Below, one piece after another: positions 28,587 to 37,500 of a DNA stretch of 64,000 nt (its first letter is position 1; each line of letters begins with the position of its first letter). The notes beneath the pieces are model-generated. The model saw nothing but the letters and a program-made list of their open reading frames with translations, was not told the origin of the DNA and did not search any database. The translations under genes were made by a program, and so were the position numbers. Origin of the DNA: Gammaproteobacteria bacterium (GTDB lineage Bacteria; Pseudomonadota; Gammaproteobacteria; Enterobacterales; Alteromonadaceae); the NCBI GenBank assembly GCA_018825965.1, contig JAHKAA010000020.1, positions 1 to 64,000 on the forward strand, written 5' to 3'.

Positions 28587-30386
28587 TTAATCGCCTGCTA
28601 AATAATCGCTGATTAAATCGAGGAAATCAGCGCCATAACGGCCCAGTTTAGTCTGGCCTACACCGCTGATGGCTAAGAACTCCACGCTGTTGGTGGGGCA
28701 GGCTTGCGCCATTTCGATCAGTGTGGCGTCTGAGAACACCACAAAAGGGGGCACGTCGTCGCGGTCTGCTATGGCTTTACGCAGTACTTTTAAGCGGGCA
28801 AACAGCTTGCGGTCATAGTTTTGTGGTGCTGTGGTTTTGCTGCTACTGCTGGCTTTGGTTTGTACCAGGCGTGGCACAGCCAGTTGCAAACTTTGTTCAG
28901 CACGTAATACAGAGCGTGCAGCTTCCTGTAGTTTTAATACAGAGTGCTGGCTGATGTCCTGCTGCAATAAACCACAATGCACCAACTGGCGCAGAATACT
29001 CAGCCAGTAATCATGTGACTGATCTTTGCCTATCGCATAAGTGGATAGTTTATCGTGCCCCAGTTCGTGAATGCGGCTGGTTTGGCTGCCACGCAATACG
29101 TCGATCACATGGTTCATACCAAAGCTTTGATTGACTCTGTAGACACAAGACAAGGCTTTTCGCGCCAGTTCAGTGGCATCAAATTGTTTCGGTGGGTCTA
29201 TACAAATGTCGCAGTTGCCGCAGGGTTTCTGGCTGGATTCACCAAAATAGTTCAGCAGCACTAAACGTCTGCAGGTTTGAGCCTGAGCAAAAGCGGCCAT
29301 CTGGTTAAAGCGCTGCAACGCAACTTCGGTTCTGCTGTTGTTTTCATCCTTTTCGATCCAGCTGCGCATCCGGGCTATATCGGCAGGGTCCACCAGCATC
29401 AAAGCTTCTGCAGGCACACCGTCACGGCCAGCACGGCCTGTTTCCTGATAATAAGCTTCGATGGTACGGGGTAATTCAAAGTGAATGACAAAACGTATAT
29501 TGGATTTGTTCACGCCCATGCCAAAAGCCACAGTGGCGATAATCAGCTGGATTTGGTCTTTTTTGAAGGCTTCCTGCACCGAGTTACGTTGCTCGTTAGT
29601 TAAGCCTGCGTGATAAGCCGCCACCTGAAAGCCTTTGCCCGCCAGCTGTTCGGTCAGCTCGTCGACTTTACGGCGTGAAGCACAATAAATAATGCCGCTT
29701 TGTTGTTCCTGCAGTTTCAGGTAATTCACCACCTGTTCCAGCGGGCGGAATTTTTCCTGTACTGTGTAGCGGATATTAGGCCGGTCAAAGCTGCCGACTG
29801 AGACATAAGGTTGCTGTAAGTTCAGCTGACGGCTGATGTCTTTTTGGGTTGCAGGATCCGCTGTGGCAGTTAAAGCCATCATAGGCACATGGGGGAAATA
29901 GTGCTTGAGTTGCGCCAGTTCAGTGTAATGAGGTCTGAAGTCGTGGCCCCACTGTGAAATACAATGTGCTTCGTCTATCGCAAACAAACTGACACCCACT
30001 TCCGCCAGGCGTGACATAAAATCAGCTTGCAATAACCGCTCAGGCGCCAGATACAACAGCTTCAGCTGCTGGTTGCGTAAACGGCGGATCACATCCTGAA
30101 TTTCTTCTCTGCTTTGGCTGCTGTTAATAAATTCAGCCGCTATACCATTGGCCTGCAAAGCGTCGACCTGATCTTTCATCAGCGACATTAAAGGTGAGAC
30201 CACCACAGTGACATAAGGCAGCAGCAACGCAGGTAACTGATAACACAAGGATTTACCGCCCCCTGTTGGCATCAGCACAAAAGTGTCCTGACCGCTCAGG
30301 CAAGCCTGGATCACCTCCAGTTGTCCATGACGGAACTGGCTGTAACCAAAAGCTTGTTTTAAGGTGTCGAACAATAGTTGTGGCAA
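28587..30386 (-). CDS. recQ: ATP-dependent DNA helicase RecQ
   Basis: A 599-residue 3'-5' helicase. Motif I is [14 protein letters not shown], motif II is DEAH within [18 protein letters not shown], and motif VI is [10 protein letters not shown]. The zinc-binding region is C..NYFGE...CGNCDIC, then the winged-helix domain, and an HRDC domain at the C-terminus ([20 protein letters not shown]). Length is as in E. coli. It acts in recombination and fork repair. Confidence 0.96.
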   Translation of the reverse strand: MPQLLFDTLKQAFGYSQFRHGQLEVIQACLSGQDTFVLMPTGGGKSLCYQLPALLLPYVTVVVSPLMSLMKDQVDALQANGIAAEFINSSQSREEIQDVIRRLRNQQLKLLYLAPERLLQADFMSRLAEVGVSLFAIDEAHCISQWGHDFRPHYTELAQLKHYFPHVPMMALTATADPATQKDISRQLNLQQPYVSVGSFDRPNIRYTVQEKFRPLEQVVNYLKLQEQQSGIIYCASRRKVDELTEQLAGKGFQVAAYHAGLTNEQRNSVQEAFKKDQIQLIIATVAFGMGVNKSNIRFVIHFELPRTIEAYYQETGRAGRDGVPAEALMLVDPADIARMRSWIEKDENNSRTEVALQRFNQMAAFAQAQTCRRLVLLNYFGESSQKPCGNCDICIDPPKQFDATELARKALSCVYRVNQSFGMNHVIDVLRGSQTSRIHELGHDKLSTYAIGKDQSHDYWLSILRQLVHCGLLQQDISQHSVLKLQEAARSVLRAEQSLQLAVPRLVQTKASSSSKTTAPQNYDRKLFARLKVLRKAIADRDDVPPFVVFSDATLIEMAQACPTNSVEFLAISGVGQTKLGRYGADFLDLISDYLAGD

Positions 30387-30515
30387 AGGGCGTTACTGCG
30401 TTATGAAAAATCTGGCGCATTGTAATCAAAACTAACAAGGCTGTCTTGGGCATTGTGTCATTGGCTGTACTGGGGTAAATTCCCTACTGCTCTTACCAGT
30501 CACATTGAGAACCTT

Positions 30516-30968
30516 ATGCACGCCGATCAGTTACTGCCTTTTATCGCCGATACCTTTGACCAAATGCCTTTTAACAGATTGTTGGGGTTAAAAGTCACCC
30601 GTTTTGATGAGCAACAAGCTGAAGTGCGTTTTGACTGGGCAGGTCAGCTGGTGGGTAATCCGGTGCAGCAGATTTTACATGGTGGCGTTATTGCCTCAGT
30701 GCTGGATGTAGTCGGCGGCCTGATGGCCGTGTCCAGCGCTTTAAGCCGTTTTGGTGATATAGCAGACGCTGAACTGGCAGAAAAGCTCGGAAAAATGAGC
30801 ACCATAGATATTCGTACTGACTATTTACGTCCTGGTCGTGGTCAGCAGTTTATTGCGACTGCCCAAGTGATCCGCACTGGTAATAAGGTTTGTGTTTGCC
30901 GCATGGAGCTGCATAACGAGCAGGGCATTCATATTGCTTTGGGCACAGGTACCTACCTTGTAGGGTAA
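30516..30968 (+). CDS. Hotdog-fold thioesterase (YigI-like)
   Basis: A 150-residue thioesterase of the PaaI/YigI type. The helix and catalytic region read QILHGGVIASVLDVVGGLMA, with the acidic residue in the central helix; DIRTDYLRPG is the following strand. It probably hydrolyses acyl-CoA thioesters. The start at 30516 is preferred over 30453 because the extra residues are not family-like. Confidence 0.82.
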   Translation: MHADQLLPFIADTFDQMPFNRLLGLKVTRFDEQQAEVRFDWAGQLVGNPVQQILHGGVIASVLDVVGGLMAVSSALSRFGDIADAELAEKLGKMSTIDIRTDYLRPGRGQQFIATAQVIRTGNKVCVCRMELHNEQGIHIALGTGTYLVG

Positions 30969-31101
30969 AACTAAAGCTGCTTTTAGCCAGATTTATCTGA
31001 TATTGCGCCAGATTGGTCTTTGGAGCATCGCCTGAAGACCTCTTATCCAGTACAATGCTGGCCTTCCTCAATATCTGTATGCCTCAGCAAGAGTGGTCGA
31101 C

Positions 31102-32010
31102 ATGTCTTTAAGTCCGGCGCAAAAAATAGGTGGCGCCTTTGCCGCCAGTGCTTATACCTTATGGGGTATAGCTCCGCTTTATTTTAAACAAATTGATTTT
31201 GTGCCAGCGCAGGAAATTCTGATCCACAGAGTCGTCTGGTCTTTTGTATTGTTGGTGCTGATTGTGTTTGCGATGCAGCAATGGAGCAAAGTGCAGCAAA
31301 TTTTAGCCCAGCCTAAACTGGTATTGGCTTTGTTAGGCACCTCGCTGATTTTAGGCGGCAACTGGGGTTTGTTTATCTGGGCTGTGAATAATCATCATAT
31401 GCTGGATGCCAGTTTAGGCTATTACATCAATCCCTTGCTGAATGTGCTGTTGGGCATGTTTTTTCTTGGTGAGCGGTTACGTAAATTTCAGTGGCTTGCT
31501 TTGTCGCTGGCGGCTACAGGGGTGCTGATCCAATTGGTCACTTTTGGTTCTGTACCCTGGATTGCATTAACCCTGGCCTGTACTTTTGCGCTTTATGGCC
31601 TGTTTCGCAAAAAGCTGGCGATTGATGCCATTACAGGGCTTTTTATTGAATCCTTGTTGTTATTGCCTTTGGCTTTGTATTACTGGTGGCAGTTTGCGGA
31701 CAGCAGTGCAGCTGATTTTATTCAAAACAGCTGGAGTTTAAACTTGTGGCTGGTGGCTGCTGGTTTTGTCACTACAGTGCCTTTGCTGTTTTTTATTGCG
31801 GGCGCAAAACGCTTACAACTCTCAACCATGGGCTTTTTCCAATACATAGGCCCAAGTTTTATGTTTGTATTTGGGGTTTGGTTGTACAACGAAACTTTAA
31901 CTACAGCTAAGCTGGTGACTTTTGGTTTTATCTGGCTGGCGCTGATTGTGTATTCACTGGATGCTTATCTGGCGCTACGGAAAAAACCTGCTGTTCAGGT
32001 TATAGAATAG
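31102..32010 (+). CDS. rarD: EamA-family transporter RarD
   Basis: A 302-residue inner-membrane protein with ten predicted helices. Family motifs include AYTLWGIAPLYFKQ, LGYYINPLLNVLLGMFFLGER and MGFFQYIGPSFMF. RarD members are drug/metabolite transporter-superfamily exporters; the substrate is uncertain. The ATG at 31102 is preferred to the GTG three codons upstream. It overlaps the convergent VOC gene by 16 bases. Confidence 0.9.
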   Translation: MSLSPAQKIGGAFAASAYTLWGIAPLYFKQIDFVPAQEILIHRVVWSFVLLVLIVFAMQQWSKVQQILAQPKLVLALLGTSLILGGNWGLFIWAVNNHHMLDASLGYYINPLLNVLLGMFFLGERLRKFQWLALSLAATGVLIQLVTFGSVPWIALTLACTFALYGLFRKKLAIDAITGLFIESLLLLPLALYYWWQFADSSAADFIQNSWSLNLWLVAAGFVTTVPLLFFIAGAKRLQLSTMGFFQYIGPSFMFVFGVWLYNETLTTAKLVTFGFIWLALIVYSLDAYLALRKKPAVQVIE

Positions 32011-32408
32011 GGCGGACCTTTAATTTCGACTGTATTGCCTTCAGGGTCCTGAACATAAATAGACGGGCCCTTACCTTCAGCCCCATAACGTGATTCTACG
32101 GGGCCTGCGGTCACGCCTTTGTTTTGAAAATGCATCTGCAGAGCTTGTGGGTCAAAAGGTTCAATGCGTAAACACAAGTGGTCCATATTGTGGCCTTCAG
32201 GGCCAGGTGCTTTACCACCTTGTTGCCCTAAAGGTTGATCCACAGGCACCAGATCAATCAGGCTGTTGCCAGCCCTTAATTGATACAAACCTAAATCTGT
32301 TTCCTGGCGCTCTAAGCTACAGCCCAGCACCTGCTGATAAAAATCCAGCATCAGCTGCAGGTTTTTCACCCGAAGCACTATATGGTCAATCTGAACTATT
32401 TGGAACAT
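31995..32408 (-). CDS. VOC/glyoxalase-family protein
   Basis: A 137-residue vicinal-oxygen-chelate protein. It starts with the metal-site strand IDHIVLRVKNL, has MDHLCLRIEPF in the middle and ends with IYVQDPEGNTVEIK; His, His and Glu of the usual metal triad are visible. It could be a glyoxalase, dioxygenase or resistance-type protein; the substrate is unknown. Its tail overlaps the rarD tail. Confidence 0.85.
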   Translation of the reverse strand: MFQIVQIDHIVLRVKNLQLMLDFYQQVLGCSLERQETDLGLYQLRAGNSLIDLVPVDQPLGQQGGKAPGPEGHNMDHLCLRIEPFDPQALQMHFQNKGVTAGPVESRYGAEGKGPSIYVQDPEGNTVEIKGPPYSIT

Positions 32409-32423
32409 TCTTGCTTCAGTTCA

Positions 32424-33098
32424 TCAGAGTTGTGGAGTAAACAATAACAGAACTGCCACACGAGCTGCCAGTTCAAGTTGGGTTTGGTCTGTTAAGTCCG
32501 GTCTGAACCAAACCCGGCCACTACCTGATATTTCCACCTGAGCTAAAGCGCCTTGTTCGTCAGTTAATAAATAGCCAACAGGAGACAGAGTTGGATAAGT
32601 GGTTTTTTCCAGAAAATGCAGTGACCGGATTTTGATGGAGCGGTCTGACAATTCACCAGATCCGATAAATTGGTTATCCCACTCAGGAGTCAGGTAAAAA
32701 GTCACATTAGCTAATCCGCTGATGCCACAAGCCAAAGCAGGTTTCTGGCCATTATTTGAGTGGACAGGCCAGTGAGGTATTTCTGTCAGATGACGACGAC
32801 TGACACATTCCAGATATTGCCACTGCAGACCATTGGTCATAGTGAGTTGGTAGGCTGGTGTCTGAGCATCCAGGGGTAATCCTAAGATAGCTAAAGCCGA
32901 ACCTTGGGTATGCTGTTGTTGTGGGCTTGTTGTATGCCAGATACTAAAACTAAGGGCGTTGCTCCATTGTCTGGGTTCCGGGGATATCACCTGATAGGGC
33001 TCTACAGTCTGGAATGCTTTGATGCTCTGGATTTGCCTGGCATCAAGATGAAAAGCCACTGCATAAGTGAAAAGAATGATTGCGCTGATGAGCCGCAT
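32424..33098 (-). CDS. Exported protein of unknown function
   Basis: A 224-residue protein with a signal peptide (MRLISAIILFTYAVAFHLDA). The mature part is rich in strands and contains a few cysteines (LECVSRRH, ALACGISG). It resembles no family I know. AAGGAA precedes the ATG. It ends 15 bases after the VOC start on the same strand, so the two may be co-transcribed. Confidence 0.6.
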   Translation of the reverse strand: MRLISAIILFTYAVAFHLDARQIQSIKAFQTVEPYQVISPEPRQWSNALSFSIWHTTSPQQQHTQGSALAILGLPLDAQTPAYQLTMTNGLQWQYLECVSRRHLTEIPHWPVHSNNGQKPALACGISGLANVTFYLTPEWDNQFIGSGELSDRSIKIRSLHFLEKTTYPTLSPVGYLLTDEQGALAQVEISGSGRVWFRPDLTDQTQLELAARVAVLLLFTPQL

Positions 33099-33244
33099 TA
33101 TGTTGTTTCCTTCTTTGGGATTTTACTGCTTCACTAAATCCCTCAGATTGAAAGCACTTTCCTTGTCTTTTTTTACTCTGACTATTATAAGCGGCCAGAG
33201 TTAGTTTTTTCTGTAATAAAAAATAGAAATTTGTTTTGAAATTG

Positions 33245-35326
33245 TCATGCCTGGGCGTAAATCTCTTTCAAACCTAACCAACGGCGGATTAAAGGCGGGC
33301 AGTTGTGGTGATATTGTTGCCAGAGTAAAGCTGCAGCTTGTTGAGCCGCAGGGATAAGCTGAGCGTCCCGGCTTAAGTCAGCAATGCGGTAGCTGACCTG
33401 ACCTGTTTGTTTGGTACCCAGCAGTTCACCTGGCCCACGTATTTCCAAATCACGTTGTGCTATGACAAAACCATCATTACTTTCGCGTAGCACAGCCAAA
33501 CGAGCCTGAGCTGTGGGGGATAAAGGCGCGTGATAAAGCAGAACACAGTGGGAGACTGCACTGCCACGGCCAACCCGGCCACGTAATTGATGCAGCTGAG
33601 CTAAACCTAAACGCTCCGGGTTTTCAATAATCATTAAACTGGCATTGGGAACATCCACCCCTACTTCAATCACAGTAGTAGCGACTAATAAATCCAGTTC
33701 ACCGGCTTTAAAAGCGGCCATGACCTGTTGTTTTTCCGCAGCTTTTAAACGGCCATGCACTAAAGCTATACGTAAATCCGGTAAAGCGGCAGCCAGCTCG
33801 ACCGCTGTCATTTCTGCGGCCTGGCATTGCAACTGTTCCGACTCTTCAATCAAAGTACAAACCCAATAGGCTTGCCTGCCCTGATTTTGCACCACCTGGC
33901 GTACCCGCTCCGTTACTTCACCACGTCTGCTATCGGGCAATACCACAGTAGTGACTGGAGTTCGGCCTGGTGGTAACTCGTCTATGACAGAGGTATCTAA
34001 GTCGGCATAAGCTGTCATGGCTAAAGTGCGGGGTATAGGGGTGGCTGTCATCACCAGTTGATGTGGATAAAAGCCAGTATCAGCACCTTTTTCACGCAGC
34101 TCCAGCCGTTGATGCACACCAAATCTGTGTTGCTCATCGATAATGACAAAAGCCAGTTGTTGAAACTGCACCTGCTGCTGAAACAAAGCGTGAGTACCAA
34201 TCACCATTTTGGCTTCACCTGTTTGAATAGCATTCAGTTGTAACTGCTTTTGTTTGACTGAGGCTTTACCGGCCAGCCAGGCAATCTGATAACCCAAAGG
34301 CTCCAGCCAGGCTTTGAAGGTAGTGGCATGCTGTTCTGCCAACAGCTCAGTCGGGGCCATCAGGGCCACCTGAGCGCCACGACTTAACACAGTTAAAGCC
34401 GATAAAGCAGCCACTAAAGTTTTGCCAGAACCTACATCGCCCTGCACCAGACGCAACATAGGTTCGGTTTGAGCTAAATCATGACGGATTTCTTTGATCA
34501 CGCGCCGCTGCGCCGCTGTAGGGGCAAAAGGTAAAGCGGCTAAAAATTGTTGATCCTGCTGCTCTTCGACTACAAAACTGCGACTTTGCCGGACACGACA
34601 TTGTTGGCGTAATTGCAGCATGGATAACTGTTGTGCCACTAACTCTTCGAAGATCAGCCGCTGTTGCGCCGGATGCTGGCCTTGCTCCAGCAGTTGCAAA
34701 GACGCATCTGGTGGCGGTCTGTGCAGATAAAATAAAGCATCAGACAAAGACCAGCTGTTGTGGCCCAGCACTGGCGCTAAGTATTCGGTCGGGCTGCTGC
34801 GTTGTAAGATCTGCAAAGCGGCGTCTGTTAAATTACGCCAGCTGTTTTGTTTTAAACCTTCGGTACTGGGATAAACAGGGGTCAGAGTTTCAGCTACATC
34901 CTGATCAAAACCGTCTTTTAAGACTTTGTATTCGGGGTGCATCATCTCAAAACCCCGCATACCGCGTTTTACTTCCCCAAAGACTCTTAAGGTAACACCT
35001 GGCGTGACGGCATTTTTTTGTGCCGCATTAAAGTGGAAAAAGCGTAAGGTCAGATGGCCTGAACCGTCACGAATAGACACCAGCCAGCTGCGTCTTTTAC
35101 CAAAGGTGATTTCACTGCTGATCACTTCGCCCTGTACTGTGGCTGTTTGCTGGGGCCATAAGTCGGCAATTGGATAAAGGCGGGTGCGATCTTCATAACG
35201 TAAGGGCAGATGAAACAACAAGTCCTGCACACTCTGAATACCCAGCTTATGCAGCTGTTCACTGACTTTGGCGCCAACACCTTTTAGCTGGCTGATTGAG
35301 AGGGTATCCAGTGCTGTAACTGTCAA
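33245..35326 (-). CDS. recG: ATP-dependent DNA helicase RecG
   Basis: A protein of about 693 residues that remodels stalled forks. The N-terminal wedge includes LLFHLPLRYEDRT; Walker A is GDVGSGKTLVA, the DExH box is DEQHRFG, and QLRGRVGRG and the C-terminal TAP motif follow. The start is placed at TTG 35326: an AAGG lies about seven bases upstream and this N-terminus (TVTALDTLSISQLKGVGA) lines up with E. coli RecG. The ATG at 35407 would add 27 residues read from an ERIC-like repeat and is probably wrong. Confidence 0.93.
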   Translation of the reverse strand: MTVTALDTLSISQLKGVGAKVSEQLHKLGIQSVQDLLFHLPLRYEDRTRLYPIADLWPQQTATVQGEVISSEITFGKRRSWLVSIRDGSGHLTLRFFHFNAAQKNAVTPGVTLRVFGEVKRGMRGFEMMHPEYKVLKDGFDQDVAETLTPVYPSTEGLKQNSWRNLTDAALQILQRSSPTEYLAPVLGHNSWSLSDALFYLHRPPPDASLQLLEQGQHPAQQRLIFEELVAQQLSMLQLRQQCRVRQSRSFVVEEQQDQQFLAALPFAPTAAQRRVIKEIRHDLAQTEPMLRLVQGDVGSGKTLVAALSALTVLSRGAQVALMAPTELLAEQHATTFKAWLEPLGYQIAWLAGKASVKQKQLQLNAIQTGEAKMVIGTHALFQQQVQFQQLAFVIIDEQHRFGVHQRLELREKGADTGFYPHQLVMTATPIPRTLAMTAYADLDTSVIDELPPGRTPVTTVVLPDSRRGEVTERVRQVVQNQGRQAYWVCTLIEESEQLQCQAAEMTAVELAAALPDLRIALVHGRLKAAEKQQVMAAFKAGELDLLVATTVIEVGVDVPNASLMIIENPERLGLAQLHQLRGRVGRGSAVSHCVLLYHAPLSPTAQARLAVLRESNDGFVIAQRDLEIRGPGELLGTKQTGQVSYRIADLSRDAQLIPAAQQAAALLWQQYHHNCPPLIRRWLGLKEIYAQA

Positions 35327-35330
35327 AATA

Positions 35331-35459
35331 TATTCCCTTCGTACTTGAAGCTGCCACTTTGTTCGCTGCGTTCGCGCACCCCAATCACATAGTGTCTCTA
35401 TGCTCATGGGGATGCTTGTACTTGCTGCCGCGTCGCAGCTGCAATTACTTTGGGTAATA
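35331..35459. repeat. ERIC-like intergenic repeat (129 bp)
   Basis: Terminal inverted repeats (TATTCCCTTCGTACTTGAAG... against ...TTACTTTGGGTAATA) enclose a palindromic centre GCGCACCCCAATCACATAG...CTATGCTCATGGGGAT. The centre matches the enterobacterial repetitive intergenic consensus core (ACCCCAGTCACTTA...CTGGGGAT), and the 129-bp length is close to the classic 127 bp. It abuts the recG translation start and forms part of its leader. Confidence 0.85.
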
Positions 35460-35516
35460 AAAAGCTAAGTGGCTGATAACAGGCAGTTTAACTTGTGATC
35501 CTCTTTGAGGGTAGCT

Positions 35517-36266
35517 TTAGTCTTTTGCTCGTTTGATATTGTGGTGAAAATGATCAATTAAACCGTCCTGAACCATAGTTTGCAACGCATCTTCGATCTG
35601 CTGCTTTTGTTGCTCAGAGACGGATTTTTTGGATAACCCCAGGTAAACAAAACGGTCTTCAGCCGGCTGGAATTGTAAAACTGCGGGTTGGAATTGGGAT
35701 TTGTAACGTGGATTAGAGTCTATGACGTTGATGGCTTGCTGAGCTGGTGCAATCAGAGAATCAATACGGCTTGTCAGCAACATCGCAAAGCCTATATCCA
35801 GACTGCTCACTTCGACCTGATTTTGCACTGTCAGTTTTCCGAGCAAAGCTGCATTGTAGACATAACCCCGAACCAGCCCCAGTTGCTGGTTATTTAGTTC
35901 AGCCCAACTCTTGAGTGCTGGTGCGCCTTTACGTTGATACAACACTTCCACTCTGGCTTTGTCATAAGGCAGCAAATACATAAACTCTGCTCTGGCTGCT
36001 GAGTAATTCAGACTGGTCATCAGGTCACTTTTACCCTGTTTCAGATGTTGCAAACAACGTGGGAAAGGGGTGTTTGTACTGTAAGTGATTGTAAACCCAG
36101 TTCTTTTGGATAGTTCTTGTATCAGATCAACAGTAGGGCCATAAGGTTCGTTATTGTCAGGATAAAAATGCCTGTGTGGGAAATGATCAAGGCACCACTC
36201 CAGGGTTGAAGCTGAGGCCAAAACACTGCATAAACTGAAACAGCACATCAGAAAAACTTTCATCAT
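35517..36266 (-). CDS. Periplasmic substrate-binding-like protein (SBP_bac_3), copy 2
   Basis: A 249-residue protein with signal peptide (FLMCCFSLCSVLASA) and the family-3 solute-binding fold: YGPTVDLIQELSKRTGF, then SDLMTSLNYSAARAEFMYLL and LGLVRGYVYN. It is paralogous to the next gene and overlaps it by ATGA. No ABC permease or ATPase adjoins, so it may act as an orphan sensor or binder. The ligand is unknown. Confidence 0.85.
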   Translation of the reverse strand: MMKVFLMCCFSLCSVLASASTLEWCLDHFPHRHFYPDNNEPYGPTVDLIQELSKRTGFTITYSTNTPFPRCLQHLKQGKSDLMTSLNYSAARAEFMYLLPYDKARVEVLYQRKGAPALKSWAELNNQQLGLVRGYVYNAALLGKLTVQNQVEVSSLDIGFAMLLTSRIDSLIAPAQQAINVIDSNPRYKSQFQPAVLQFQPAEDRFVYLGLSKKSVSEQQKQQIEDALQTMVQDGLIDHFHHNIKRAKD

Positions 36267-37063
36267 GGCTTCACCTCTGCCGCCTCTGCCAGATAGGTAG
36301 GGCCATGTTCTAAAGGGTTAAAGGCATAGAGTTTTTTTACTGTACCGTCCTGCACCATAGAGGCGATGGCCTGTTTAATCCGGTTTTGTAGTGCAAGATG
36401 TCTGCTTTTTTTAGACAAGCCAATATTGATAAAACGTTTTTCTACCACAGAAAAATCAACAGGGGCTCTTTTAAACTGATAATGCAGCTCCTGTTTGTCG
36501 GCTATGACATCCAAAGAGCTTTGAGTGGGCACTATTAAGCCATCCACCCGGCCACGTAACAGCATTTCAAAACCTGTTTCTATGCTGGCGATCTCAACAT
36601 GGCGTCTGGAGCTTTTGATCAATGGCATCAGGCTGGGGTGGTACGTGTAGTTGCGCACTGTTGCCAGAGTTAAAGAAGCCAGTTGGTTAAAATTGCGGAT
36701 CTGCCGTGGATCCGCAGCTTTTAAATACAAAGATTCAGGAATTCTTTCGTTATAAGGCATCAGATAAATAAATTCTGCTCTTTCTTCGGTAAAGTTCAGA
36801 TTGCTCATTAAATCTGCTTCGCCAGTCTGCATTTGACGAAAACAACGGGCTGAGGGTGTTTTAGGGCTGAATTGCAAAATGAAGCCAGCGCGTTTAGCCA
36901 GTTCCTGCATTAAATCTACAGAAGGACCATAAGGCTTCTTGCCTGCTTCATAGGCATGAAAACGCGAAAAATGATCAAGACACCAGGTGAGCACTGGTGT
37001 CTCTGCAGCGACTGCCAGGCGAGAAACAACCAGCAGTAAAACACAACACAGAATTTTATTCAC
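36263..37063 (-). CDS. Periplasmic substrate-binding-like protein (SBP_bac_3), copy 1
   Basis: A 266-residue exported protein with signal peptide (CCVLLLVVSRLAVAA). It shares the pattern WCLDHF...YGPSVDLMQELAKRAGF, DLMSNLNFTEERAEFIYLMPY and ATVRNYTYHP with its downstream neighbour, showing a tandem duplication. It lacks a transporter partner. The pair lies between ridA and recG, where trmH is found in several relatives. Confidence 0.85.
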   Translation of the reverse strand: MNKILCCVLLLVVSRLAVAAETPVLTWCLDHFSRFHAYEAGKKPYGPSVDLMQELAKRAGFILQFSPKTPSARCFRQMQTGEADLMSNLNFTEERAEFIYLMPYNERIPESLYLKAADPRQIRNFNQLASLTLATVRNYTYHPSLMPLIKSSRRHVEIASIETGFEMLLRGRVDGLIVPTQSSLDVIADKQELHYQFKRAPVDFSVVEKRFINIGLSKKSRHLALQNRIKQAIASMVQDGTVKKLYAFNPLEHGPTYLAEAAEVKP

Positions 37064-37102
37064 TCAGTTCGCCTTGCAGGAAAGAAGCAATGGAAATCCC
37101 TG

Positions 37103-37495
37103 TCAGTTCGTTGAAGGAACTTCCATCACACCATCAATTTCAACCTGAGCGCCACGAGGTAAAGCACTGACCTGAACCGCAGCACGAGCCGGATAAGGGG
37201 CGCTGAAATGTTTGCTCATAATTTCATTGACGGTGGCGAAGTTTGACAGATCGGTCAGGAAAATATTCACCTTCACCATATCATTTAAACTGCCACCAGC
37301 AGCCTGACAAACTGCGGCCAGGTTTTCAAACACCTGCTGGGTTTGTTCAGCGAAATTTTCAGACACCATTTGCATAGTGTCTGGTACTAAAGGGATCTGG
37401 CCAGATAAATACACAGTAGTACCAATTTTAACAGCCTGACTGTAAGTACCAATAGCGGCAGGAGCTTTATCTGTACTGATGATCACTTTTGACAT
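37103..37495 (-). CDS. ridA: RidA-family reactive imine deaminase
   Basis: A 130-residue YjgF/YER057c/UK114 protein that hydrolyses reactive enamines/imines. Motifs are [26 protein letters not shown], and [20 protein letters not shown] with the Arg that binds the substrate carboxylate, ending in an EIDGV strand. AAGGAA precedes the ATG. It lies 5 bases after spoT, matching the spoT-ridA order of Shewanella-type genomes. Confidence 0.95.
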   Translation of the reverse strand: MSKVIISTDKAPAAIGTYSQAVKIGTTVYLSGQIPLVPDTMQMVSENFAEQTQQVFENLAAVCQAAGGSLNDMVKVNIFLTDLSNFATVNEIMSKHFSAPYPARAAVQVSALPRGAQVEIDGVMEVPSTN

Positions 37496-37500
37496 AACAA

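Noticed and set aside
35327..35407. RecG N-terminal extension from the ATG at 35407
   Set aside because: The extra residues are translated from the ERIC-like repeat and do not resemble RecG; a TTG start with a ribosome-binding site fits better.
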